Made by a program: the position numbers and the translations under genes. A stretch of DNA of 64,000 nt, taken from assembly GCF_000019225.1 (NCBI RefSeq), contig NC_010995.1, positions 3,046,501 through 3,110,500 on the forward strand. The letters are read 5' to 3'. The first letter of the stretch is position 1. Each line of letters opens with the position of its first letter. Positions 18,061-26,950 of this stretch are shown here, in pieces. The DNA is from Cellvibrio japonicus Ueda107. Lineage in GTDB: Bacteria > Pseudomonadota > Gammaproteobacteria > Pseudomonadales > Cellvibrionaceae. The notes below the pieces were generated by a model. The model worked only from the letters and a program-made list of their open reading frames with translations, had not been told where the DNA came from and did no database searches.

Positions 18061-18693
18061 ATGAAAACCCTAATTGTTTATGTTCACCTGCTGGCGGCTT
18101 GTGTCGCTGTGGGCATTTTATTGATGCAGGACCTGGCATTAGCCAAAACGCGCGGCAAGCCCTTGTCGCATCAGGGAATTAAGGAGCTGACACGCGCGGC
18201 AGAAATTATTTCGCTGTCGCTTATCGTGCTTTGGATTTCCGGATTGGCATTGGTGTTGATTGGCTATATCGAAAACCCTCAGGAGTATCTGCTGAATCAG
18301 AAACTCTGGGCCAAATTCACCGTTGTTGCAGTCCTGACGCTTAACGGCGTGGTTCTGCATCATTTCAGTTTCCCGCGCGTAGTGTCCAATCGCGGCATTC
18401 TGGGACTGGGCAATATCGAAAAAGTCCTGGTAGTGCTTAGCGGCGCTATTTCTACCATCTCCTGGCTATTCGCCTGTTATCTGGGGATTGCACGTCCCTG
18501 GAACCACACCGTCGAATACAGCTTTGTCATGTTCGTGTACCTGGGACTGCTTGGCCCTGCCTGCATCCTGGCCTGCACCCTCATCCACTCCCTCAGTACC
18601 GGCAAAGGTCTGGGTATGAGCCGACGCGAAGAAGAGCCGACATCGATGCTCTCGGAGTCAATGCCACTAGGCAAACGCGTTCCTAAAGCCTGA
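18061..18693 (+). CDS. Multi-pass membrane protein, possibly haem-binding (CopD/DUF2214-like)
   Basis: 210 residues with five or six hydrophobic helices (about 5-24, 45-68, 85-102, 120-142, 155-182). H9 near the start of helix 1 and the HH pair at about residue 100 are placed as in CopD/DUF2214-like membrane proteins, where His pairs can hold haem b; that function is not proven for this protein. The tail is hydrophilic. It lies 150 bases upstream of the CBM2-YceI gene on the same strand, separated by a weak terminator. A role as the inner-membrane electron donor for that cluster is inference from context. Confidence 0.6.
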   Translation: MKTLIVYVHLLAACVAVGILLMQDLALAKTRGKPLSHQGIKELTRAAEIISLSLIVLWISGLALVLIGYIENPQEYLLNQKLWAKFTVVAVLTLNGVVLHHFSFPRVVSNRGILGLGNIEKVLVVLSGAISTISWLFACYLGIARPWNHTVEYSFVMFVYLGLLGPACILACTLIHSLSTGKGLGMSRREEEPTSMLSESMPLGKRVPKA

Positions 18694-18712
18694 GGTATCG
18701 ATTTGTTTCACC

Positions 18713-18743
18713 GCTCGAATCGGCGCAGTTTCGGGCTCTTTTT
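18713..18743 (+). terminator. Terminator between membrane-protein gene and CBM2-YceI gene
   Basis: GCTCGAA, a 10-base loop, TTCGGGC (one G-U pair) and TCTTTTT, 20 bases after the stop of the membrane-protein gene. Confidence 0.6.
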
Positions 18744-18845
18744 ACCCTTCGACAGGTCCCGTGGTGCCTACTGGTTGTTTAACACCGCGGGTTGTTGATG
18801 ATCCATTGCCGGGCTTGCTCGGCATTTACTTACGAGGAAGACACT

Positions 18846-19898
18846 ATGAGTAGTTTTACAGCCTCTGCGATCAACCCGCGCCTAAGGGGCAGGCTAGCGC
18901 GATCCCTTTGTGCGCTGGGGATTTCCCTGGCAAGCGCCGCTCTTTCCACACAGGTTTATGCCGGTTGCCAATACGTGGTAACCAACCAGTGGAATAACGG
19001 CTATACCGCCAGCATAAGAATAACCAACACAGGAACAAGTCCCATCAATGGCTGGAACGTGAGTTGGCAATACAGCGGCGATAACCGCCTTACCAGTAGC
19101 TGGAACGCTAATTTCAGCGGCTCCAACCCCTACTCGGCATCGAACCTGAATTGGAACGGCACTATCCAACCCAACCAGACGGTTGAATTTGGATTCCAGG
19201 GCAGCAAAGGCAATGCGACAGCGGAAGTACCGCAAGTCACCGGTGCAGTGTGTGGCAGCACGCCCTCATCGTCATCGAGTTCATCTGTTCCGGTAAGCTC
19301 TTCCAGTGCTTCGTCAGTATCCTCATCGTCTTCCAGCGCTATCGTTAGCAGCAGCTCCAGTTCGGTGGCGAATAACATCAGCTGGGATCTGGATAGCACG
19401 ACGTCTTACCTGAACTTTGTAACAACCAAAAACCTCCACAACGTTGAAATCCATACCTTTGGCACACTGACAGGTTCTATCAGTACCGCCGGTGTCGCGA
19501 CTGTGACGATTGATATGAATAGCGTGAGTACCGGTGTTGCCTTGCGCGATCAACGTGTGCGCGATCTGCTGTTCCAAACAGCAACCTATCCAACAGCCAC
19601 CATCACCGTGAATGTTCCCAGCAGTTTGCTGAGCACATTAGCTGCCGGACAAACCACACAAACCGACCTGAGTGCCAACGTTAACCTCCACGGTGTGAGT
19701 GCAACGGTGACAACTCGTGTATCGGTACAACGCTTATCCAGTTCACGTGTTCTGGTTCAAAGCATGGCACCGGTTGTAACGCGCGCCGCCGACTTTAATT
19801 TAACCGACGGTGTGGAAGCCCTGCGTTCGATTGTCAATCTGTCGTCAATCAGTGCGGCAGTGCCTGTGGATTTCGCGCTTGTGTTTAACGCGCGCTAA
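18846..19898 (+). CDS. cbp2E: Secreted CBM2-YceI protein
   Basis: 350 residues: signal peptide (about 1-38, ending VYA after an Ala/Leu-rich core), CBM2 (about 39-137, bounded by C40 and a Cys in GAVCG, with W residues in NQWNNGY, SWNANF and NWNGT that form the cellulose-binding face), a serine linker, and a YceI domain (about 175-350; SYLNFVTTKN, GVALRDQRVRDLLF, the closing FNLTDGVEALRSIVN). YceI domains are lipocalin-like and bind isoprenoid quinones in known members. GAGGAAGA precedes the ATG. The pairing of cellulose binding with a quinone-type carrier suggests an electron carrier parked on cellulose. The symbol is from memory of C. japonicus cbp2D/cbp2E, reported as redox proteins in cellulose use. 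Confidence 0.85.
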   Translation: MSSFTASAINPRLRGRLARSLCALGISLASAALSTQVYAGCQYVVTNQWNNGYTASIRITNTGTSPINGWNVSWQYSGDNRLTSSWNANFSGSNPYSASNLNWNGTIQPNQTVEFGFQGSKGNATAEVPQVTGAVCGSTPSSSSSSSVPVSSSSASSVSSSSSSAIVSSSSSSVANNISWDLDSTTSYLNFVTTKNLHNVEIHTFGTLTGSISTAGVATVTIDMNSVSTGVALRDQRVRDLLFQTATYPTATITVNVPSSLLSTLAAGQTTQTDLSANVNLHGVSATVTTRVSVQRLSSSRVLVQSMAPVVTRAADFNLTDGVEALRSIVNLSSISAAVPVDFALVFNAR

Positions 19899-19924
19899 CT
19901 GGACGAGGCGAAAGAGAATCTATC

Positions 19925-22900
19925 ATGAAAAATTTACTTAAACTCTCGATGCTCTCCCTGGGTTTGATTGCCTCCGGCAGTACCCTGGCGCAAGGTGCAT
20001 GTAGTGTTAGCTATACAACAACCAACAGTTGGGGTAACGGTGCCCAGATCAACGTTGCGGTAAAAAATAATGGTGCAGCCGTTAGCAGCTGGGAAGTGTG
20101 CTGGACATTTAACGGCAGCGAAGTTATTGCCAATATGTGGGATGGCACCTTCACCGCCAGTGGACAAAACGTCTGTGTCAAAAACGCAGGCTACAACGGC
20201 AACCTGGCTAGTAACGCGACCGTGCAATTTGGATTTATTGTTAATAATCCAGGCAGCCAGGCACCTGGCGGTTACACCCTGAACGGTGCAAGCTGCGATG
20301 GCACAACCCCCAGTAGCAGCAGTTCGTCCAGCAGCAGCGCTCCACCATCCAGCAGTTCCGTCTCCAGCAGCAGTAGCAGTGTTGCCCCCACGGTTGCCCG
20401 CTGGTTGTTGGACGCCACCAAATCCAGTTTCCATTTTGTGACGGTAAAAAATATCAGCACAGCGGAAACCATGACCTTCAGCCAATTGCAGGGTACTGTT
20501 GCCACCAATGGCAGTGCGACACTGACCATTCCCCTGGCAACCATTTCCAGTGGTGTTGAAATCCGCAACACCCGTATGCAAACGCTGTTGTTTGAATCAG
20601 GCTACTTGCCCAGCTTGCATTTCACTACGCAATTGGACACCAGTGCATTGGAAAGCCTGGCAGCCGGTAGCATGCAGGTACAAAGCCTGACCGGTAACCT
20701 GATCCTGCACGGCGTCAGCAAAGCTGTCACGTTTGATGCAACGATTGTGAAACACAGCAATACCAGCATCAGTGTATCGCCGCGTCGTCCTATCGTGATC
20801 AACAGTGCTGATTTCGAATTGAACGCCGGTGTAGAAGCCCTGCGTGCGATTGCCAATCTAAGCAATATCGGTGAACGCGTACCTGTGTATTTCAAAATGT
20901 TCCTGACACGCGATAACCCAACCAACGTTGCGGCAATTGTATTGCCCACCGCGCCGGCTGCGCCCCAAAGCCTGCAGGGCAGTGTAAGCCAGGGCAATGG
21001 CAATGCCACGTTGACCTGGGCGGATGTGAGCAATAACGAGTCCGGTTTCCTGGTGCGTCGCTTAGGTGCAGATGGTCGCTGGACAACACAAACCAACCTG
21101 CCAGCCAATACCTCCTCTTATATCGATAGCCTGCTTTCTTCACCCGGCAGTTACGACTACAAGGTGATCAGCTATCGCGACAGTGTGCCCTCAACACCCA
21201 GTGCGGCCATTACCCTGGTATACAACGATGGAACAGGCAGCTCATCATCCAGCAGTGTTCCACCTGGCAGCAGCTCCAGTTCATCCAGCAGCACTAACGG
21301 CACTGGCTCAAGCAGCAGCAGTAGTTCTACCGGTTATCTGGTTGGCGATGCAACACGCGGTGCAAACCTGTGGAATACCCAAACCTGCGTGGCTTGTCAC
21401 GGTGTCGACGGTGAGCGCAATGCATCCGGTACGCCAGCATTGACCCCGCTCAATCCAAACCGCGATCTCTATCGCCACAGCCGTGATACCCAGGACCGTG
21501 CACTGAGAGACTTCATTTCCATGTGGATGCCGCAAGGTAATGAAGGCAGTTGTACTGGCCAGTGCGCCGCTGATATTGAAGCCTTTATCCGCACCTGGCG
21601 CCGTCCCAGTGATGGTATCCCGGACAATCCGGTTTCCTACTTCTCCTGTCCGTCAAACGCATCTACCTATGGCCAGCGCACACTGCGTCTGCTGACCAAA
21701 CAGGAATACCAGCGCTCTGTGCGCGATCTGGTGGGTTACCAGGAAGATGTTATCTCTCGTTTGCCCGATGATTTTATTACCGGCTCCTTCGTGAATAACA
21801 ATACCTTGCTGGTTGACAGGTCCCGTTACACCAGTTATTTGTCCACTGCTGAGCGTATTGCAACTAACGTTGCGACTCGCTGGAACGCTGTCTTGAGTTG
21901 TACACCCAGCACAACCTGTGCTGACCGCCTGGTTAGCGAACTCGGCCCACGCATTTTCCGCCGCCCATTAACAACAGAGGAAACCAGTGCTTATCAAGCG
22001 GTTGCCCGAGGCACTGCTGCAGGCCGTACACCAGCACAGGGGATGGAAATCGCCTTGGCCGCCATGCTGTCTTCCCCACAATTCCTGTATCGCTCGGAAT
22101 TGGGTGACGCCAGCGGTAGTGGCGTGTACAAACTCAACGGCTATGAGATGGCAACCTACCTCAGTTATACCCTCACAGGTACTACGCCCAGTACTACATT
22201 GCTGGCAGCGGCAGGTCGTGGTGATTTGAATACCGTCGCCGGTATTCGCCAGCAAGCTGCAAGCCTGTTAAACACTACCAATACCCGTGAGTTACTGAAT
22301 GACTTCGTAAACCGCTGGCTGGGCACCGATCAGTTGGAAACCAAAGAAAAAACCGGCGTATCCAACTTTGGCACCCTGGCAAATGACATGAAACTGGAGC
22401 TGGGTAAAAACTTCGCCCACGCAATGCTGGACAGCAGCTCTACCTTCGCGTCAATTTACAACCCGAGCTACACCCATGTTAACCAGCGCCTGGCTTCACT
22501 CTACGGTCTGTCCTACACCAGTAGCGGTGCCGATGCCGATGGCTTTGTGCGCACAGCGGCCAGCGAGCGCGGCGGTATCCTGATTTCCGGTGCCTTCCTG
22601 TCTCGCTACGCCAGTGCAACCGATGCCAACCTGGTTACCCGCTCTGTTGCCATTCGTCGCCGGATGATGTGTCAGGATATTCCTGAGCCACCCTCAGGTG
22701 TAAGCCTCGACCGTGAAGCCCTGGCTGCGCGCGACAAGGAATTCTTCGAAGATCCGCGCACAACCCAGCGCATGATCTTCGACAGGATTACATCCGGTAC
22801 CAGTTGCTCCAATTGCCATGGTGAAATCATTAACCCATTGGGCGGTGCATTGGAAAACTACGATACCCTCGGTCGTGTACGCACTGTGGATTTGAAAGGC

Positions 22901-23293
22901 AATGCGATTGTATCTACCGGTACATTCTTCTCGCCCTTCCCACAATTGCAGTTCCTCAACGACCCGGATCGTGTAATTCACTCACCTGCCATCCAATTTA
23001 GCGGTGGTAAGGATCTCGCGCGCACCATCGTTGAAGACCCAATGGTATCCGGCCTGGCACAGAGCTGTCTGGCAACCCAGTTCATGAGCTACAGCTCGGG
23101 TATCCACTCGATCTTCCTGATTGACTCCACCAGAAATGTCGGCTACGCACGCATTAGTAAAGAGGAAGAAAATGCCTATCGCTGCGGCATTACTAACTTG
23201 ACCAACGTGCTGACCACCCGTGGCCCACGTGCCATGCTCGAAGAAATTTCGGCATTGGATTCTGTGATTTACCGGCAAGAGTGGGCGCGCTAA
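19925..23293 (+). CDS. cbp2D: Secreted CBM2-YceI-FN3-cytochrome c-DUF1592/1588/1585 protein
   Basis: 1122 residues: signal peptide (1-23), CBM2 (about 25-118), Ser linker, YceI (about 158-325), FN3-like domain (about 340-430), second Ser linker, a cytochrome c domain with haem site C488-VA-C491-H492, then a planctomycete-type block with DUF1587/1592/1588/1585 character (about 570-1110; RLLTKQEYQRSVRDLVG, FRRPLTTEE, SSPQFLYRSE, DREALAARDKEF) and a second haem motif C961-SN-C964-H965 in the DUF1588 part. Starts 26 bases after the CBM2-YceI gene and is followed by a DUF1552 gene, the usual partner of such blocks. Outside the cell it could carry electrons between quinone, haem and a cellulose-bound oxidase; this is inference. 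Symbol tentative, as for its neighbour. Confidence 0.87.
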   Translation: MKNLLKLSMLSLGLIASGSTLAQGACSVSYTTTNSWGNGAQINVAVKNNGAAVSSWEVCWTFNGSEVIANMWDGTFTASGQNVCVKNAGYNGNLASNATVQFGFIVNNPGSQAPGGYTLNGASCDGTTPSSSSSSSSSAPPSSSSVSSSSSSVAPTVARWLLDATKSSFHFVTVKNISTAETMTFSQLQGTVATNGSATLTIPLATISSGVEIRNTRMQTLLFESGYLPSLHFTTQLDTSALESLAAGSMQVQSLTGNLILHGVSKAVTFDATIVKHSNTSISVSPRRPIVINSADFELNAGVEALRAIANLSNIGERVPVYFKMFLTRDNPTNVAAIVLPTAPAAPQSLQGSVSQGNGNATLTWADVSNNESGFLVRRLGADGRWTTQTNLPANTSSYIDSLLSSPGSYDYKVISYRDSVPSTPSAAITLVYNDGTGSSSSSSVPPGSSSSSSSSTNGTGSSSSSSSTGYLVGDATRGANLWNTQTCVACHGVDGERNASGTPALTPLNPNRDLYRHSRDTQDRALRDFISMWMPQGNEGSCTGQCAADIEAFIRTWRRPSDGIPDNPVSYFSCPSNASTYGQRTLRLLTKQEYQRSVRDLVGYQEDVISRLPDDFITGSFVNNNTLLVDRSRYTSYLSTAERIATNVATRWNAVLSCTPSTTCADRLVSELGPRIFRRPLTTEETSAYQAVARGTAAGRTPAQGMEIALAAMLSSPQFLYRSELGDASGSGVYKLNGYEMATYLSYTLTGTTPSTTLLAAAGRGDLNTVAGIRQQAASLLNTTNTRELLNDFVNRWLGTDQLETKEKTGVSNFGTLANDMKLELGKNFAHAMLDSSSTFASIYNPSYTHVNQRLASLYGLSYTSSGADADGFVRTAASERGGILISGAFLSRYASATDANLVTRSVAIRRRMMCQDIPEPPSGVSLDREALAARDKEFFEDPRTTQRMIFDRITSGTSCSNCHGEIINPLGGALENYDTLGRVRTVDLKGNAIVSTGTFFSPFPQLQFLNDPDRVIHSPAIQFSGGKDLARTIVEDPMVSGLAQSCLATQFMSYSSGIHSIFLIDSTRNVGYARISKEEENAYRCGITNLTNVLTTRGPRAMLEEISALDSVIYRQEWAR

Positions 23294-23340
23294 TGCGCGC
23301 CCCATCAAGCTCGCCTTGTTAACGAATTGGAGTAAATAAC

Positions 23341-24549
23341 ATGAGATATAAAGACTGCTTCGACAAAGAACGCAGAGACTTCCTGAAAGTCGTCAAACAT
23401 GCCGGTATATCTGCGGGATTAATTAAGGCTTCTTCTTTGCTTGCCGGTGTTATGCTGGCGCGCACAGCGGAAGCACAATCAGGCACGCCGACCAAACACT
23501 GTTTGGTATTTTCCGGTGGCGGTTGCCATCCGGATAAGTGGTTCCCATCCGGCTCCACGCTGCCAGTACAATCTGCCCAATTGCAGTCCCACTACAGCCG
23601 TATTGCACTGTTGCGCAATGCTTCACTCAGCGGTGCGGGCCATGGGGTTATGTTCCACCGCTTTAATAACGGCAGTTGGTCCGAGGACAGCTTCGATGTA
23701 AACCTGGGGCGCACCATCGGTGCCAACTATCCGGTGAGGTACCTGAACGTAGGTACTACAGCAGAATCTGCATTAAGCCGTGAAGGTTTTAATGGCAAAC
23801 CCATTATTACCAGCCCACAGGCGGCATTGGACATTCTGTTTTCCGGTGGCTCTGGCGGTGGCAGTAGCAGCGGTAGTACAACCCCAAGAAAATCTGTGGT
23901 GGACTTGCACTATACTGCTATCAGCAGTTTGAGAACCAAACTGGGGCAGCACGAAAAAGACAAGCTGGACAGTCACTTCACAGCGATTCGTGAAATCGAA
24001 GACGCCCTGGATACCGGTACAAATCCGGGAGGCTCATGTCCACAACCACCAAGTACGGCAGTGACTGGTTTTGACGCCTTGTCAAAACTGCACACGGATA
24101 TAGTGGCCCTTGCCCTGGAGTGCAATCTTACCGCGTCAGTCTCTATCGCTTTCGGTACCGATGCGCATACCCACTTCCTGGATGTACTTGGCCGCGAATC
24201 GCACCAGTCGCACCACAACCAGGGCAATATGCCACTCGCTTACACAGAGGATATTGCGTACATGCAAGGCTTAACCAAAAACCTGTTTGATAAATTCAAT
24301 GCGAAGGGTTTGTTAAGCTCTACCATTGTGACCCAGGTATCTGACATGGGCGATGCCGACTCCCACGGTAACAGCAATGTGCCAATGCTGGTTGCCGGTG
24401 CGGGTATCACCGGTGGCAGGGTCATCGATATTGGCGGTAGAACCCAGTCCGAGCTCTATCAAACCCTCGGCCTTAAACTGCGTGCAGACCAAAGCCCCAA
24501 CGGCGCTGCATACAGAAGCTGGGCTACGTCGACTATTTCAGGTTTGTAA
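23341..24549 (+). CDS. Tat-exported DUF1552 protein
   Basis: 402 residues. The N-terminus has a twin-arginine signal (ERRDFLK at residues 11-17, hydrophobic stretch, cleavage after AEA near 42), so it is exported folded. The rest fits DUF1552: HCLVFSGGGCHPDKWFP, HYSRIALLRNASL, GHGVMFHRF, the region before DALDTG, and DMGDADSHGNSNVPML near the end. DUF1552 proteins are regularly encoded next to DUF1592/1588/1585 cytochrome-like proteins; the function of the pair is unknown. It begins 47 bases after the large cytochrome gene and is followed by a strong terminator, so it closes the operon. A short Gly/Ser insert (about 160-178) is a low-complexity linker. Confidence 0.82.
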   Translation: MRYKDCFDKERRDFLKVVKHAGISAGLIKASSLLAGVMLARTAEAQSGTPTKHCLVFSGGGCHPDKWFPSGSTLPVQSAQLQSHYSRIALLRNASLSGAGHGVMFHRFNNGSWSEDSFDVNLGRTIGANYPVRYLNVGTTAESALSREGFNGKPIITSPQAALDILFSGGSGGGSSSGSTTPRKSVVDLHYTAISSLRTKLGQHEKDKLDSHFTAIREIEDALDTGTNPGGSCPQPPSTAVTGFDALSKLHTDIVALALECNLTASVSIAFGTDAHTHFLDVLGRESHQSHHNQGNMPLAYTEDIAYMQGLTKNLFDKFNAKGLLSSTIVTQVSDMGDADSHGNSNVPMLVAGAGITGGRVIDIGGRTQSELYQTLGLKLRADQSPNGAAYRSWATSTISGL

Positions 24550-24565
24550 GCGCCTGACTTGTTGT

Positions 24566-24602
24566 CACACTTTGACCGTCCCTAGGGTGAAGTCAAAGTG
24601 TG
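24566..24602. repeat. Inverted repeat downstream of DUF1552 gene
   Basis: CACACTTTGAC, 15 bases, GTCAAAGTGTG: perfect 11-bp arms without a T run, just before the terminator. Could be an RNA hairpin or a protein site. Confidence 0.6.
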
Positions 24603-24610
24603 CAAAAGAA

Positions 24611-24657
24611 AACGGGTTGTTTATTGTTATCTTCACAATAAACAACCCGTTTTTCAT
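24611..24657 (+). terminator. Strong terminator of the redox operon
   Basis: Perfect 17-bp arms (24611-24627 and 24635-24651) around a 7-base loop, then TTTTC. Ends the CBM2-YceI / cytochrome / DUF1552 operon. Confidence 0.92.
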
Positions 24658-24868
24658 TTATTGCTCGATAACATGAAAACTTTCACCATCCAACTATTTC
24701 ATTTCAAATTCCGTTGCCATCCTTACATCACCGATTATCAATACCAACTTATTGCCGCATCAAGGAAATATGAATTTTTTACGGTAGTAATTGCGTAGGA
24801 TGACCCCTATTGCATTCAGGATTCACGCCATACCCCGCCACAATGCACTTTCTAAAAAAGTACGCAAT

Positions 24869-24882
24869 TGAATACGTATTCA
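24869..24882. promoter_or_regulatory. 14-bp palindrome upstream of the amylase gene, LacI-type operator candidate
   Basis: TGAATACGTATTCA is a perfect palindrome with a central CG, the form used by LacI-family regulators. It lies 119 bases before the GH13 start. The same palindrome with about 25 further matching bases (CTAAAAAAGTACGCAA before it) recurs at 39823-39836. No LacI gene is in the window, so the regulator is unknown. Confidence 0.6.
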
Positions 24883-25000
24883 TAGGGTATATCTCTGTTT
24901 TTTTACATGCAATCAACGTTAATCTTTTTATTTTTTGTATTAGTAATCTATTTAATTTCTCCGCACACTTTCCCCATCCATACATATAGGGATTTTTAAC

Positions 25001-26875
25001 GTGAAACGCTACGCTCTACTTATTGTTATTTTCCTACTCCTTGTTATTGCTGCAAGCGGTTTCTATATCAATACCACCAACCGGGATCAGGAACCTGAAG
25101 GTGTGGCAATTGAAATCTTCACAAAATTCTCCGGGCAGACACTTGGCTTACCGACAACAGAAAAAGAAACTGCAAGTGAGAACGCAGGGTTAGACGTATT
25201 AGGTCCGCTGTGGTTAAAAAAAACGCCGCAGAAAAAATGGTGGCATGATGCAGTGGTATACCAAATCTGGCCACGCTCTTATTACGACACCGATGGGGAT
25301 GGCAATGGAGATTTAAAAGGCGTTACCAAAAAACTGGATTACTTGAAAGCACTGGGGATAACGGCTATTTGGCTTAACCCTATATTTGAATCCAATTCCA
25401 CCCACGGTTACGACGTGATTGATTATTACCAAATTGAAAAAGACCTGGGTTCAATGGACGATTTTGAAGAATTGATTACAGCGGCAAAAACAAGCGGCAT
25501 TAAAGTCATCCTGGATTTGGCACTCAACCATGTTTCCAATGACCATCCCTGGTTTATCAAATCCGCCAATAAAGAACCGGGTTATGAAGATTTTTTCGTG
25601 TGGAGTGAAACACTTCCCGCGGGCTACGGAAAAGCCTGGTCTGACCAGGTTGATCCACAAGCGGTGTGGCATTACGTCGCTGATAACTGGGCCTGGAAAA
25701 CGACAAAAACCCGCAAAGACTGGTATTACGGTGCATTTGACCCCAGCCAACCTGACCTGAACTTTAAAAACCCTGCGGTGATAAAAGAAATTGAGCAATT
25801 GACCAAATTCTGGATCGACAAAGGTGTGGATGGTTTCAGGCTCGACGCTATCCGCTATATAATCGAAGAGGGGGGAATCCCCCTGCAAGCCGATACTGCC
25901 GGCACATTAAATTTTTGGAAACATTACAGCACTTACGTCAAAAGCATTAACCCGGATATTTTTTTAGTGGGCGAAGCCTTTGCCGACAGCGCTATTGCCG
26001 CACGCTATTTCAGTAATGGCAGAGGCCTGGACGCGGCCTTTGATTTTAGTTTTGGATTAACTGTCAGCGATACACTTAAAACAACAACCGCCATAACCAC
26101 TGATGATACTGACACTCTCAACCAGCATTACCAGCGCATGCGTGAAACCCTGTGGTACAACCTTTACCATAAACACCAGAGCAGTGCTCCCATGTATTTT
26201 TTTGCCAAAGCACTCAACAACCACGATATTGATCGCATCCACAATCATTTTAGTGAAAACCATACACTGGCGAATATCGCCGCCGCCCTGCTGTTAACTA
26301 CACCAGGTACACCGTTTATTTACTATGGCGATGAAATCAATATGCAGCAATTGATGTTGGGTAACGATATTTACCGCCGAGCACCAATGCAATGGAACTC
26401 ACACCAGAATGCAGGTTTCAGCAGCGCCAAGACAACATGGATAGATCAACCCGCGACCGACACCCAAGTACCTGTACCGCCCCAAGCTGTATTGAAAACA
26501 ACCTGGGAAACCAATTGGAATACATTTTCCAAGAGGGCAGACTACACTGTCGCGCAGCAGGAAAATAACCCCGATTCCACCTTAATGTTTTACCAGAGAT
26601 TAATTGCCCTACGACAGAATGACGCGGTGTTAAAGCTGCCGGAAAAAGTGATGCAATACAACCACACCGGCAGCGCACTTATTGTTAAGTATGAAGTACA
26701 AAATGACAGCCGCTGGGTGATTCTCAACCTGAACCCTACAGCTGAAACTACGTTTAATTTACCGGCAGATATTCATGGAAACCATATTGATCTATTAAAC
26801 AAGACAGACATTCTTCTAGCGCAACAGCTAACATTGACAGCAGGTGAATTATTGATTTTAAAACCAACACAATAA
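25001..26875 (+). CDS. Membrane-anchored GH13 alpha-amylase/alpha-glucosidase family enzyme
   Basis: 624 residues. A single N-terminal hydrophobic segment (about 4-23) without a lipobox suggests a signal anchor or uncleaved signal; about 55 linker residues follow. The GH13 barrel starts at WWHDAVVYQIWPRSYYD (about 80). Catalytic residues are all present: nucleophile D282 in GFRLDAIRY, acid/base E325 in LVGEAF, and D409 in NNHDIDR. DTDGDGNGDLKG matches the calcium-type loop of the oligo-1,6-glucosidase/neopullulanase group; GTPFIYYGDE and a C-terminal beta domain (about 530-624) complete it. The start is GTG with AGGGA upstream. It probably cleaves alpha-glucans or maltodextrins in the periplasm. 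Linkage specificity cannot be settled here. A LacI-type palindrome lies upstream. Confidence 0.88.
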   Translation: MKRYALLIVIFLLLVIAASGFYINTTNRDQEPEGVAIEIFTKFSGQTLGLPTTEKETASENAGLDVLGPLWLKKTPQKKWWHDAVVYQIWPRSYYDTDGDGNGDLKGVTKKLDYLKALGITAIWLNPIFESNSTHGYDVIDYYQIEKDLGSMDDFEELITAAKTSGIKVILDLALNHVSNDHPWFIKSANKEPGYEDFFVWSETLPAGYGKAWSDQVDPQAVWHYVADNWAWKTTKTRKDWYYGAFDPSQPDLNFKNPAVIKEIEQLTKFWIDKGVDGFRLDAIRYIIEEGGIPLQADTAGTLNFWKHYSTYVKSINPDIFLVGEAFADSAIAARYFSNGRGLDAAFDFSFGLTVSDTLKTTTAITTDDTDTLNQHYQRMRETLWYNLYHKHQSSAPMYFFAKALNNHDIDRIHNHFSENHTLANIAAALLLTTPGTPFIYYGDEINMQQLMLGNDIYRRAPMQWNSHQNAGFSSAKTTWIDQPATDTQVPVPPQAVLKTTWETNWNTFSKRADYTVAQQENNPDSTLMFYQRLIALRQNDAVLKLPEKVMQYNHTGSALIVKYEVQNDSRWVILNLNPTAETTFNLPADIHGNHIDLLNKTDILLAQQLTLTAGELLILKPTQ

Positions 26876-26920
26876 CAGTAGACAGGACAACACTGAATTA
26901 GAGAAGGCATGCGGAATAAA

Positions 26921-26950
26921 TGACACAACTCGTCAGGGGGGCGAGTGTCA
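26921..26950. terminator. Hairpin after the amylase gene
   Basis: TGACAC-aa-CTCG and CGAGTGTCA arms around a G-rich loop, 45 bases past the amylase stop. No T run, so possibly only an RNA-stabilising hairpin. Confidence 0.4.
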
